A stretch of DNA of 64,000 nucleotides from Falciphora oryzae. Its lineage: Eukaryota; Ascomycota; Sordariomycetes; Magnaporthales; Magnaporthaceae. Position numbers and translations under genes: made by a program. The stretch is from positions 73,768 through 137,767 of the forward strand of contig JNVV01000029.1 in NCBI GenBank assembly GCA_000733355.1. The letters are read 5' to 3'. Positions 32,215-43,736 of this stretch are shown piece after piece; the first letter of the stretch is position 1; each line of letters begins with the position of its first letter. A model generated the notes under the pieces. The model did no database searches. It saw nothing but the letters and a program-made list of their open reading frames with translations, and was not told the DNA's origin.

Positions 32215-33043
32215 GCCGGGAGGCAAAAGAGAGAATTACTGTCTGTTCGTCTGGGCGGTTCCAGGGCCTGGGTGGTGTCAAAGTCTGAGGTTGCGAGTCG
32301 GTGGTGGGATGGATGGTGTCGGATAGAGCACGTGGACAGTGTAGGTTGAGTTTGCCTTTTTTTTTCTTTTTTTTTTTTCCTGCTGTTTCTCTCATGCATC
32401 ACATCCTCTCGGTCAGACTCTCCGGCCGGCGGCGGCTCAACTCAAATCTTTTTCGCAGCTCGGATTCTCCCGACACGGCGGGCGAACCCCACCATAATCC
32501 GGGCGACTTAACGACAGGGATGGCTGGGCTCCAGGGCCTTCAGGCCAGGTCCAGGTCCCCTGCACAGGCCAGGCTTCCCCTCGAATGACGGCAAATGAGG
32601 GGCGCCGAGGTAACGCATAACAACACAGACGGTGTAAACAACCTGGACAAATAAAGGGGAATGAGATTGGGATGGGGCCGGAATAAATAAACCGGGCAGG
32701 CCATTTGTGCGTGCCTGCATTTCACACGCGATTTGCCGGGCTCGGTCAGGAGGCGGGCGCTTTGTAAACAAACCTGGGCTGGAGAGACATCAATCAATCT
32801 AATCTTTCAAGTAGATCATTGGCGCCTTCAAAAGACGTTGGCGTGCAAACTCAACTCCAGGCAATCAATCAGCTGCCAGATCTGCCGAGACTCGCGCGGT
32901 CCGAAGCCTGAATCAACAAGCCTAGGATACAGTGTCTGCAGGCCCAAGTGCAGCCCGAAACAGGCACCCACCCGCCTGCCGGAAACCCCCTAAAGCGCCC
33001 GCTGCTGCCCGGCAATGCCCGCCAGCAGCGTCGCATCTGCACG
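32215..33043. other. Divergent promoter region
   Basis: Shared upstream region of the cytochrome b5-like gene (minus) and the large disordered protein gene (plus). It includes pyrimidine runs near 32355-32380. Non-ATG open frames run into it from the downstream gene but lack a start codon. Confidence 0.5.
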
Positions 33044-35692
33044 ATGCACGCCTTCGACACGACCGCCAATTCTGCATCGCGGCCCAGCTCGAGAATTTCC
33101 AGAGTGAGCAGCCGTGCGGGCACCGCCGACGAGAACACGACCGCCGTCACCGCCATCAAGCGCAAACCCTCAGTCCCGCGATTGAGCCTGAACAGAGCCG
33201 CCCCGACCCGGCCCACCAGCACGCGCATCACAGCGACCGTGACTGCACACACGGCGACCTATGCAACCCGCACCACCGCCTCGATAAGACGCAGCAGCAG
33301 CGGAATCAACAACAACACCACCGCCACCACCACACCCAACAAGCCCTCGCCACCACCCACACCACAACAACAATCGGCACCTCAGCGCCGCCGCCCCCAA
33401 CCTCTCCAGCCAAAAGATGGAAATATCCCGCCGCCCGCCACCCTAGCCGTCGCGTCGCGAAGCCCCGTCCTGTCCACGGCCCAGAGAGCCATGCGGCTCA
33501 CCGCTTCTTCCTCGTCGTCCACGACGAAGACTCCCGCAAATGCACCCACGGCGAGGCAGCCGCAGATGCCCGCCCTGTCGCGCCCGGCCAGCACCCGCGC
33601 GCCCCTGACTCCCAAGATCGCCGGAGCCAGACCACCGTCCACGATAGCATCGTCAACATCCTCATCCTCCACGGCTTCTGCACCCGCTGCTGCACCGGCA
33701 ACCGCCACGACCCCACAGCAGCAGCAGCCCCAGAAGCCCCGTCCCCAGACCGTCACTCCGCTGGCCCGACGCCCGACCAGGTCCGACTCTATCGCGGGGA
33801 ACGCCGCCGAGACCCCCAAGGGCGACATCGGCACGCCCGTCTCGACCCTCCTCCAGCACGCCAACATCACGCCACGCTCTGGCTCGAGGCAGCATCGCGT
33901 CGACAGCACCAGCTCGACGCCCACCGGCACCCCACAGCCCGAGTCCATCGAGTCATGGGACGCAAGACCGTCGCCCGGCCTGGGCCCCACACCCTCGGCC
34001 GACTTCGAGGCCGCACCAGCGAGGAGGCCCATGGTGACCTTCATCTCGGCTCCGTCCGACCTCGCCAAGGTGGCTGCCCCTCCTCTCTCGGCCCCTGCCG
34101 ACTCCAAGTTTTTCTATGCCAGCAGCGCCAGGCCACAGTCCGTGTCCGGCGCTCCCCCGAAGCTGTTCCAGGCACCGCAGCAGCAAAAAGCGCCGACCTT
34201 CTACTACGCCAATGGCACCTCGCTGCCGCCCAAGCCCAATACGCCCTCGGCCATAGCCCCGGCTCCCTTTAGCCCGGCACTGGGCCCGCCGATATCGACG
34301 CCTAGCGATGCCTTCTCGAACAAATTTGTGTACGCCAATGGCGCGCCAGATGTCCTGCCCTCGCCGAGATCGGCCTTCCCGGGCTCGAGGCCGGGGTCCT
34401 CCATGTCTGCGACGTCCAAGATAGCGCAAGGCCGTGGTGCCTCCGGCACAGGCCCTCCAGCCGCCCCTTACGGCTCATCGCGACCCGTGTCCCCTCTGAA
34501 GCAGCCGTTCCACCCCGTACCCAGGCCGGGCGTCGGCACACCGACCCTCCCGTCAAAGCGGCTCACACCACCTGCCGGCAGTCTTCCGTTTACTGCCCCG
34601 GCGGGGCAGGCCCAGGGCAGGAGAATCAGTAACGAATACCCTCTTCATGTTGCTGGTGGCGGCCCCAGTCATAAGCGCAACAAGAGCTCGGCAACGTCGG
34701 TCGACAACGCGCCGGCAACATTTGCTCGCATGGCTCCCACGCCTCGCATGGTGCCCTCGCGCCCTCCCTCACTCGAGATATCCTCACCTACGGGCTTGGG
34801 ATTTCCCGCCGGCTTCACCGGTCTTTTACAGGCCGCCGAGGAGCTGTCGGAGGGGAGCGAGGTCGATGACTTTGACGATGGGGATGACGATATTGATGAT
34901 AACGCATCAGACACCAGCGACAACAGCGCCAGCAAGAGCAAAAGCCCCGTGGACGAGCTGGTGATCAATGCTAGACGCGAGCGCAAGGTCCAGGACCTCC
35001 AGATCACCAACGCCAGCCTCGAGGCCATCAACAGGACCCTGGAGCGGCAGCTGCGGAAGCAGACGGCAGAGCTGAGGCGGTACAAGAGACTCTCGCGCTC
35101 CGGGCGGCTCTCCATCGCCTCCATCAACAGCGGGTCAGCGTCCGACGCCACTATGGAGGGCCCTCTCCGCGATCCATCCACCATGGGCTTGGAAGACCTT
35201 AGTGAGGAGGACGTATCCGGGATGACAGAGGGCAAAGTAGAGCCGCCGGAAGAAGAAGAAGAAGAAGAAATGTCGGACATTGGGGAAGAGGACGGGTCCG
35301 GGTCCAGCCAACTCAGCCCGACCACGGTGGCGGAGCGCGACGCTCGGCACCGCAAGCGGGACGAGAAGCGGCTGCTGATGGACCTGTCCAAGCACCAGCA
35401 GCTCCTGGTGGACAGCCAAAAGATCAACCAGAGCATCAAGAGGTGCATGAACTGGACCGAGGAGCTGATCAAGGAGGGCCAGCGGGCGCTCGAGTACCAG
35501 GTCCGCATCAGCGAGGTCGACATCAACGGCAACGCGCTGAGGGACGAGGACGAGGACGACGACGAGGGCGAGACGATGCCCGCCGTCGTCGTGGACTTTG
35601 GCCACGGCGAGCACGGGTTCGTCAGTGGCGAGTCTGGCAAGGGATCGCAGGACCGCGATAGCGGCGTGGAGCTGCCTTCTGACGGGGGCTAA
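33044..35692 (+). CDS. Large disordered protein with C-terminal coiled coil, unknown function
   Basis: Single exon, 882 residues, not recognised. The start is the ATG giving MHAFDTTANS; the frame stays open upstream but has no earlier ATG. Residues 1-550 are low-complexity Ser/Thr/Pro/Ala sequence with many basic-Ser-Pro sites. Three spaced copies of a short aromatic motif stand out there: KFFYASS, TFYYANG and KFVYANG (about residues 355-430). An acidic run (about 610-630) is followed by a strong coiled coil (about 643-684: VQDLQITNASLEAINRTLER and onward). A second acidic patch and another helical segment (about 763-820: RDEKRLLMDLSKHQQLL, QSIKRCMNWTEELIKEG) come next, then an Asp/Glu-rich tail. 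It is likely cytosolic or nuclear and possibly a scaffold; function is not inferred. Confidence 0.8.
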   Translation: MHAFDTTANSASRPSSRISRVSSRAGTADENTTAVTAIKRKPSVPRLSLNRAAPTRPTSTRITATVTAHTATYATRTTASIRRSSSGINNNTTATTTPNKPSPPPTPQQQSAPQRRRPQPLQPKDGNIPPPATLAVASRSPVLSTAQRAMRLTASSSSSTTKTPANAPTARQPQMPALSRPASTRAPLTPKIAGARPPSTIASSTSSSSTASAPAAAPATATTPQQQQPQKPRPQTVTPLARRPTRSDSIAGNAAETPKGDIGTPVSTLLQHANITPRSGSRQHRVDSTSSTPTGTPQPESIESWDARPSPGLGPTPSADFEAAPARRPMVTFISAPSDLAKVAAPPLSAPADSKFFYASSARPQSVSGAPPKLFQAPQQQKAPTFYYANGTSLPPKPNTPSAIAPAPFSPALGPPISTPSDAFSNKFVYANGAPDVLPSPRSAFPGSRPGSSMSATSKIAQGRGASGTGPPAAPYGSSRPVSPLKQPFHPVPRPGVGTPTLPSKRLTPPAGSLPFTAPAGQAQGRRISNEYPLHVAGGGPSHKRNKSSATSVDNAPATFARMAPTPRMVPSRPPSLEISSPTGLGFPAGFTGLLQAAEELSEGSEVDDFDDGDDDIDDNASDTSDNSASKSKSPVDELVINARRERKVQDLQITNASLEAINRTLERQLRKQTAELRRYKRLSRSGRLSIASINSGSASDATMEGPLRDPSTMGLEDLSEEDVSGMTEGKVEPPEEEEEEEMSDIGEEDGSGSSQLSPTTVAERDARHRKRDEKRLLMDLSKHQQLLVDSQKINQSIKRCMNWTEELIKEGQRALEYQVRISEVDINGNALRDEDEDDDEGETMPAVVVDFGHGEHGFVSGESGKGSQDRDSGVELPSDGG

Positions 35693-37527
35693 GACTGGCC
35701 CCTAGCCGGCCGCCTCGGGCGTCTTTGTACGACCGCCACAGCCGCCGCCACCACCGACCGTGAATAATCATGCATACCTTCACCAACGGTCGCCACGTTA
35801 CACCACATCACATCACCACTCACACTCGTTTATTCTCCTATTTTGCTCTTTTCTCTCGACTTTTCCTTTGTACGCATTCATCATGGACTGTTCTTTGTTT
35901 TCTGATACACACTGCATCGTTACGAACTTCGTACATCTTGGATTTATGGGTGGGCGTTTTTAATCATTATTACATTCGGGAAAGGGTTTTTATGGGAGCG
36001 ACTATGAGCAGGAAATAGCATATTATCATGACGGCCTCTTTTGTCCACCAAAACCAAACCCTCTTCCGACACCTAGAACCCCTTCTTATCCGCCCACCCA
36101 CCTCTACCCTCATCCATCCTACCTTCCCATCAAACGCCACAGACATGAATTTTCCGCACGCTGCGGTACCACAAAAGCCATTCACAGCCTGGTCACCAGG
36201 CAATTTCCTATTAACCCCCGTTGAGATCTCGTTTGTTTACTCGTCTTTATAAAACCAGCCAGCTTTTTGCGCCACTAGATACCCAGAACATAGGAAAAGG
36301 GGAAAGCAACAAGGTCTTGTTGCTTGGGCAGGGGACGACGATCGTCGTGCTGCCAGATAAGAGGTAGAGAGAAGCAATCAAGACGATTTTGTTGAAAAGA
36401 AACAGTGCAGCAAACAAGCACAGGCGTGCAAGGAATGTAGCCTTGCGTATGATCATGACCCCCTGGATAATCGTTAGCGGGCTCAGGAACGGGGCCGCCC
36501 AAGCGTCGACCGGATCTGGTTCAGGGGCTTTTGCTAATCTCGTCCTGGAGATCAGGAATGCGGAATGCCCGATGGAAGATGTTCAGATTCCTGAAAGACA
36601 GTCAAATCCTGTGTTTCTATCCAACATTGAGCGCTTACACAACAGATCCGACGGCGTTCATTCATGGGAGCCAAGACGATCGGACTCTATCCAGGTCCAA
36701 CCAAGGTCGGAGTTCGGAGTACAGAGTGCAGCCAGGCCGATCTCCCTGACCAGCGATGGAAGTTGTCCATCATTGACAAACATCGAGGTGTGAGGCGTAT
36801 TCGAGTTGGGGTCGGCGGAAATTGCATTGGCCTTTTCATCCGGATGATGCGGTCGTGCATGCTGGGGAAGCAGGCACGGATGCCACACCTCAGGCACAAG
36901 TGGGGGGGTTGGTTGCACTCGCGGCTGCCACACCGATGGAGAAAAAAAAAGGAAAAAAAATCCAAGAAGGTCCTTGCTCCTTCGACGTGTCCTCCAATCA
37001 TGCCCCGTCCCAGCAGCACCAATAAGGCGAGATTTGCTCGGCAGCGACCAGTGACGATGCCGACGGGATTCAGATCTACAACGACCTCCTAATCGTAATA
37101 ATCCCTCTCGTTCCCTTGCCGAACCCATCAACTCCAGTTGGCGACCTCGAATCCACGCCGCTTCAACAGTCTTGGGTTGTACTGCCCGCGCCTCGTCCGC
37201 AAATCCCATCTTGAAAAAGAGCGGGATTTTTAGCGTGCTTGTGCTTGGATTCCTCAGCGCTGCGCAACCAACGCAACACAGGACGACGCCGCGCAAGAGA
37301 GGGCAAACGAGCCACCGTGCCGTCAGCTGCCGGACAGAAGGCTTATCGGGCCGCCCGGACTCCCGTGCGCCTGCGTCCTTGACCGTGCTGTCGAGAGAGC
37401 AGAGGGAAGAGAGAAAGCCAGACGGGCTGCCGTAGAAAGCCTCCGTCTTCTCCCCTCCCATCTTCCCCGACAACCGACACAGATCTCTACGTGATTGAGC
37501 CCGCTAGGAACGGCGGAAACAGTCACG
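35693..37527. other. Intergenic region, squalene synthase promoter
   Basis: About 1.8 kb upstream of ERG9. It is pyrimidine-rich around 36030-36130. No gene, RNA gene or repeat was seen. I could not identify a convincing sterol-response element by eye. Confidence 0.5.
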
Positions 37528-39211
37528 ATGGGCGGCCTCAAAGACGTTGCGTACTTGCTGTTCCACCCGGTCCAGCTTCGCTCCATCATCCAGTGGTCGG
37601 TGCTCCCCTTTTCCAAGACCATGCCGAGACCGGTGGACGAGACAGACGGTCAATTAACCCAGACATGCCTTGCAGGAAGCTGTGGCACGAGCCGGTCCAC
37701 CACCGCGACCCCGCAAAGGACACGCCGACGCAGAAGGCATGCTTCGAATACCTCGACATGACCTCGCGCAGCTTCGCGGCCGTCATCAAGGAGCTCAACC
37801 CGGAGCTCCTCATGCCCGTCTGCCTCTTCTACCTGGTGCTGAGGGGCCTCGACACCATCGAGGATGACATGACGATCGACCTGGACAAGAAGGAGCCGCT
37901 GCTGCGCAACTTCGCCGACAACATGGAGAAGGACGGCTGGGTCTTCACCGAGAACGGGCCCAACGAGAAGGACCGCGATCTGCTGGTGAACTTCACCGTG
38001 GTCGAGCACGAGCTGAAGCTGCTCAAGAAGGAGTACTACGACGTTATCCGGGACATCACGGTCAAGATGGGCAACGGCATGGCCGACTACGCCATCAAGA
38101 CCAAGGACACGACCAACTGCATCAACACGATCGACGAGTACGAGCTGTACTGCCACTACGTCGCCGGCATCGTCGGCGAGGGCCTGACCCGCCTGTTCCT
38201 CGAGGGCAACCTGGCCAACCCCAAGCTGGGCGAGCGCATGGAGCTGACCGAGTCCATGGGCCAGTTCCTGCAAAAGACAAACATCATCCGCGACGTGAGG
38301 GAGGACTACGACGACAAGCGCAGCTGGTGGCCCAGGGAGATTTGGAGCAAGTACTTTGAGAACTACGACGACATCTTCAAGCCCGAGAACCGCCAGCAGG
38401 CCGTCTACCTGTGTTCCGAGATGGTGCTCAACGCGCTCAAGCACGTCGAGGACTGCATCTACTACATGGCCGGCATGCGCGACCAGTCGTGCTTCAACTT
38501 TGTCGCCATCCCCCAGGGCATGGCCGTCGCGACCCTGGAGCTCGTCTTCCAGAACCCGGCCGTCTTCGACCGCAACATCAAGATCACAAAGGGCGACGCC
38601 TGCTCCATCATGCTCAGCTCGACCCAGAACCTCCGCGTTCTCTGCGACGTGTTCCGCACCTACGCAAGGAGGATACACCAGAAGAACGACCCGCGCGATC
38701 CCAACTATGCCAAGATCAGCATGCAATGTGCCAAGGTAAGTCTTGAAAAAGGACAGGGAAAGCCATCAGCTCATCTATTGACACTACCTACCCCAAACAG
38801 ATCGAGCAGTTCATCGAGTCCATCTTCCCGTCCCAGGACCCCAAGGCTCTCGCCCTGGAGAAGAAGGGTGGCAAGCAGATGGACAAGCAACCGGCGATGG
38901 ATGCCACTGAAGCTTTTTGGCTGCTCGCCGCCGTCATCGGCACCCTGTTCCTTATTGGAGGATCCATGGTGTGTATTCCTCATTCTATACGACTCAGATC
39001 CGTATTCATTACATGTGGACGAGTCGCCGGCTTCTTGCACTTGTTCTGGCTCGGACGCGGTCAACTAGAGAGCACGAGACACCCGACTGACACGTGTTTA
39101 CAGGTACTTCTCGCTTATTTCTTCGGCGCAAGGTTCGACAACTACTTCAAGGACCTCGATATGCGCGCCAAGGGTGCCGCCCCGACTCTGACAGGGCACG
39201 ATGAGCTGTGA
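37528..39211 (+). CDS. ERG9: Squalene synthase (farnesyl-diphosphate farnesyltransferase)
   Basis: Four exons: 37528-37595, 37676-38735, 38801-38968 and 39104-39211, encoding 467 residues. Intron 1 interrupts the Trp codon of SIIQW|KLWHEP and has a weak GTCGGT donor. Two Asp-rich motifs bind diphosphate-Mg: DTIEDD (82-87) and DVRED (from 229, in [11 protein letters not shown]). Other family blocks are [33 protein letters not shown] and [17 protein letters not shown]-terminal hydrophobic anchor spans exons 3-4 ([25 protein letters not shown]) and places it in the ER membrane. It joins two farnesyl diphosphates via presqualene diphosphate to squalene with NADPH, the first committed step of ergosterol synthesis. 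Length and exon layout fit filamentous fungi. Confidence 0.96.
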
Positions 39212-40313
39212 AGCATTATTCCCCGCCCCGCCCGTTGCCCGCAAAGCCCTCTTTCACCATCACCCGTCACCGGTTTCCACATGCTTGTTTGGGCTCTGCG
39301 TCGGTTCTTTCAAGACGGAATACAGCACATACCGCTGAATTGGTATATATTTGTCCACAGAAGAGCGCAGAGAACGCTCGAGGGCGAGATACCCTCAGTA
39401 ATACTAACTATTTAATGCCACTCACGACCAGCGTGCTTATGCAAGCCGTTCCCTTGTTTGACCAGAGTGAACAGGTTCAAGATAGGTTGCGTCTCGAGTC
39501 TGGGGTTTCTCCCATATTTCTCTTGCGTCGAATAGCCGATCTCCTTGTGGGCAAGAAGGCGGCAGCTGCCCGCCAGATGATGGGCCGGGACTACTGAGAA
39601 TGACGAGCCAGGTGGAATGGCTAGCACGGATGTCAAATTGCAATCCAGTCACGCTTCAATGACTGTTGGTTGTGCCGAAGATGTGCTGATATCGAATCCC
39701 TATTTGGCAAGTAGCCTGGAAACGGGCACGTGGCGACTTGGGCCCTCTTTTACTCTCCCACGAGGGGGGCCTGTTGAAACGGATTGCAAACAATTTCCTC
39801 GCCGGTTTCTGTCTCTTGCGCGTCAGATATTTCAAATATTTTGCTGTCCGTCCTCTTGGTAGATGCTTAATAATGCTACAGTTTTGTTTCGCGATTTGAA
39901 CTCCCAATCGCTTGCGAGGGCCCGTCATCCATAGATGTATCCATCCTGCGCTTGGCGCGACACCGCCGAGCGTGCGTCGAGTGTTTGCCACTTATGTCGT
40001 CGGACACGCTGTCGAGGCTGTCATCTCATGGTCTGCTTTCGAGACGCTTGGGTACGCCTGATGACCAGTCTGCCAAGCTGGACAGATGCCGATGGCTTCC
40101 CCTGGGCCCAAGGTCTTGACTTGGTGAGCGGCCCGGATTATGGGATAGGAAGCAGGCCGTCTCGTCCGCCTCGGCTCCGTCCGTGTCTTGTGACTTGTGG
40201 TGACGCCAGATGGGCGGAGCGAGGTGGATAGGACGGTTCTCAAACGAGGGCGAGGGCGAGGGCGAGGAAGAAACAAACCCGGCCTTCCGTGCCCCCACAC
40301 GGGAGAGCTTCCG

Positions 40314-40347
<34 letters not shown>

Positions 40348-43300
40348 AGAGCGGCGAGGAGGGTGATGACGTTCTGCGGTGAGTCTGATCCCCTCTCTCC
40401 ATCCTGATAGGGTGCCAACCTGGTCAGTGGGCACATGTCCTCTTGAAGATAGATATTGCATATCTCGCACGACACTTTCCCCCTTTATTTTTCCTCCTCC
40501 ATGAACCCAATCTCTCAAGCCTCCTCCTCTATCATTCTCCGTGTTTGTAAGCAGCATTACGCCGCGACGCGATGGTGTCTGCTCACGACCGGGAGAAGAG
40601 ACGGTGTTCGGCTGAAATCGGCATTATACTTTTCGGCAAACCCTGCCCGGAATCATCGTCTTATCGGCCCCCTCGATCCGGGCGAGTCGTGAACTCGATG
40701 CCATGAGCTGGAGGCCGGATACGGACACTTTTTTTTTTTTTTTTTCGCCACTCAATCTTCTCTATTTGTTCTTTTTACCCACTCGCCTCGCCGCTTTATC
40801 CCTGCCCAGAATACCGTTCCCAGTGCTGGAGACAAGCCAGAAGGGGCGGACGGGGAGGCTGAGAGACAATGTCTTGTCGAGCCAGGACTCAGATCCATGC
40901 TGCATCTTTGACCGGTCGTGTTCATGCGGATCCGACTTGGGCCTATGTGCAGAGTGACTTTTGCTCCGGCGTGTGGCTATCAGTCATGTCTTTTAAGCAT
41001 TATTACTGTTGGTTCGTATTATATCAATATCGCTCATATTATACACCTCTCTGTCTCTCGTTTGGCTGCCACCTCGGTCAATGAAGGAAGAGAATCCCGT
41101 GTTTGTATATGGGCAGGACCCGGAGGCCGAGCCGGGAGATCGCCGCTACGGAGTTGAAGGTTTACTCTTCCTTGTCCGGCACCAACCTAGCCGCTCCCGT
41201 CCTCCACATTTCCCCCGTCCGCGCCCGGTGTCATCATCACATCAAACATGTCGGTGCAGGGGCAGTGACCTGGGGACAGGTAGCAGCAACCGACTTGACC
41301 TACTGGGTGCAATATGGGAATTTCTATTTTACTTTAATTTGTCGCTTATTTCCAATTTTGTTGTATTTTATCACCCTTTACCATTGTTGTCGTCAGCCCA
41401 AACAGGGTCATCCCCTTCACCCAGGCTGGATCCACTCGCGGCAAAACGCCAACGAGCTATTGAAACGAGGCGCTCGTGGCTTGGGTGTGTTGAAACAAGC
41501 GCCGCCCGCCCACTTGCCGCTGGGTGGCCTCGGCCAATCAATCCACGGGAGAGGAGGCGAGAGGGGGGACAGGTCGAGGGTCGGTTGGTTGAGATGAATC
41601 CGGCGTCACGGGAACGGGGTTTCTTGCGTTGTGTGTGTGTGCGTGTGCCCACCGACCAGTTCGTCCTCGTCGGTCGGTCGGTTCAGTCAGGCGTCATGGT
41701 TGTTGGTCTTGTCCACTGCAGACAACGAATTTCTATTTTGGAAAAAAAAAAAAAAAAAAAAAAAAAAAGAAAAAAAAGGGGCGACCAACCAACCCTGAAC
41801 CCCAAACACGCTTATTCACGCAAAAGCCCAATCGTCGGAGAAGGTGCAACACAAACGACGGGGGTGTGTAACCCCAAAACGGACCCTCACACTGCGCAGC
41901 AGCACCCCCTGCTTTTCGTCTCGACTTTCTCCGTTTGGCCGTGTGGTGTTGTGTTGTCTGTCTCCTTTTTTTTTTTTTTCTCATGCACGAATCGGGACCA
42001 GGTGTCCGTCCGCCTACACTGAGATTGACGAGGAACTGTGTCCAGGCCCTCGAATACGATAACACATACCTCGTGAAAGCCATCCCCTTTGATGAAAAAG
42101 ATAAGGAAGTAAGACATCCTAGGGCGGGGCAGATCTGTGTGGCGTGGGATCTGGGAAAGGGGCTATTTTTTTTCTTTTTTCTTTTTTTCGCTCCAGGCTT
42201 GCGGGAATAACCAAAAGCGGCAAAAGACGTGCATGGAGATCCTCCGCCGCCACTTTCGCAGGGTCCCTTTCTTCGCACGCGCACACACACAGGACACGAG
42301 TAAACCTCGGCGTTCCGTGTATGATGTGCCTCTCGAGCAAGCAAGTAAACTGGAATAGGTAGCTAGACTGGTACTGCCGTGCAGCGGACAATAAACCCCC
42401 AGTAAGCAAGATAATAAAAAAAAAAAACACGAATACTACACCCAGCGTGGTTTACCAAGCCTTGGACAGATAAAACGTGTCGGAATACTTGGCTTTTTGC
42501 TTGGCCTTCTCGCTCTCGGATGCTTTTCCGGGGTCCCGCGAATGAGAGTGTGTCCGTCTGGGATCGGTCGGACCGGATTGCGTGTGTCCAAAAGCGCACC
42601 CGGGTAATCCTGGCGGTCAAAATTCATCGCGTCTCTTGGACGGGCCGAGCGCCGCCGCCGCGGCGAGCAGAGCCATTGTCCATGTTCATTCCGAAGCTCG
42701 GAGGAAAAAAAGTCAAAGAGAGACAGACAGACGGGCTTGGACGCTGACTGGCTGACTGGTGACGGCCGGGGGGAGGCGACACGACACGTTGGGGACTTGG
42801 ATGACTGGGCTTGGCTTTTCTCTCTTCTTTCTTCTCGTAATTGTCATCATATTGCTCTGCATTGTTGGTCGTATGCGATGTTTTTTTGTCTGCGGAAAAC
42901 CTAATACACGCACGCATAGCTAGAGATGAGAAAAAAGAAAAAAAAAAGAAAATTGATCAAGACATGAATGATCCGAGAGAAAACAATATGTACAATGGCT
43001 TGGATCTGCCTTGATTCTCTTCCCCGCTAGGCAAGTGGAACTAAGAAGAGATCTGGGCGTGAGGTGGGAAAAAGGGGGCAACGAACAACCTCGAGGCTAG
43101 CATTAAATCCTTTCCCCTTTGTTTCCCACACCCCACGTTTGGTTCCCGTCGCCCTTCTGTCGATCGCACCGCACGGCCCTTCTTCCCAAAACCGCATAAT
43201 TGAGTGAATAACCAACAAAAAAAAAGTAGAGCAAATTGCCAACTCAATAACTCGTGTGCTCGCGGGTGCAAAAGAGACGAGTAAAAAAAAAGAAAGAAAA

Positions 43301-43736
43301 CGCCGTTTGTCCGATGAATAGTTGCCCGGTCCCGGTGCTGTGGAATGCGAAGATCCCACTCAAGCCAACCGTAAAACGAAAAAAAGCCGTCTCCACCACT
43401 CCACCAAACCATTGAAAGACCCATGTGTCGACCAAGACGCCGGATTAGGGTGCGGTTGGGGAGAGAGAAAGAATAAAAGGCAGGAAATTCCAAGTATAAA
43501 AAGATGTAAATGCTTGTCATAAATGTAGCCGATGAGTGCAAAAACAGCGCGGGGGAATATGCTTCTATGATGTCCAGCAAATATCTGTTTATTTGTTGTC
43601 TCTTTTTTTTGTCGTCGTTTTCTTTGGTCCCCCCTCGGCAGCAAAAAGATGGACCCGTTGCGCCCCCTAATAGTTCCCCTCGACGCCCTCATTGGTGTAT
43701 GTACAAAAATCCAAATAAATCGTTGGTTGGAGATTT
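39212..43736. other. Gene-poor region with homopolymer tracts
   Basis: 4.5 kb between the convergent ERG9 and protease genes with no convincing gene. It contains a 32-G run (40315-40346), T runs near 40729-40745 and 41967-41980, and a 27-A run (41742-41768). Open frames cross these tracts and look like chance frames. Confidence 0.6.
40315..40346 (+). repeat. Homopolymer G(32)
   Basis: Thirty-two consecutive G residues. The length is likely to be inaccurate, and such a tract could form a G-quadruplex. Confidence 0.85.

Noticed and set aside
41009..42022. 337-codon plus-strand frame between ERG9 and the protease
   Set aside because: Crosses A and T homopolymers giving poly-Lys and poly-Phe; chance frame.
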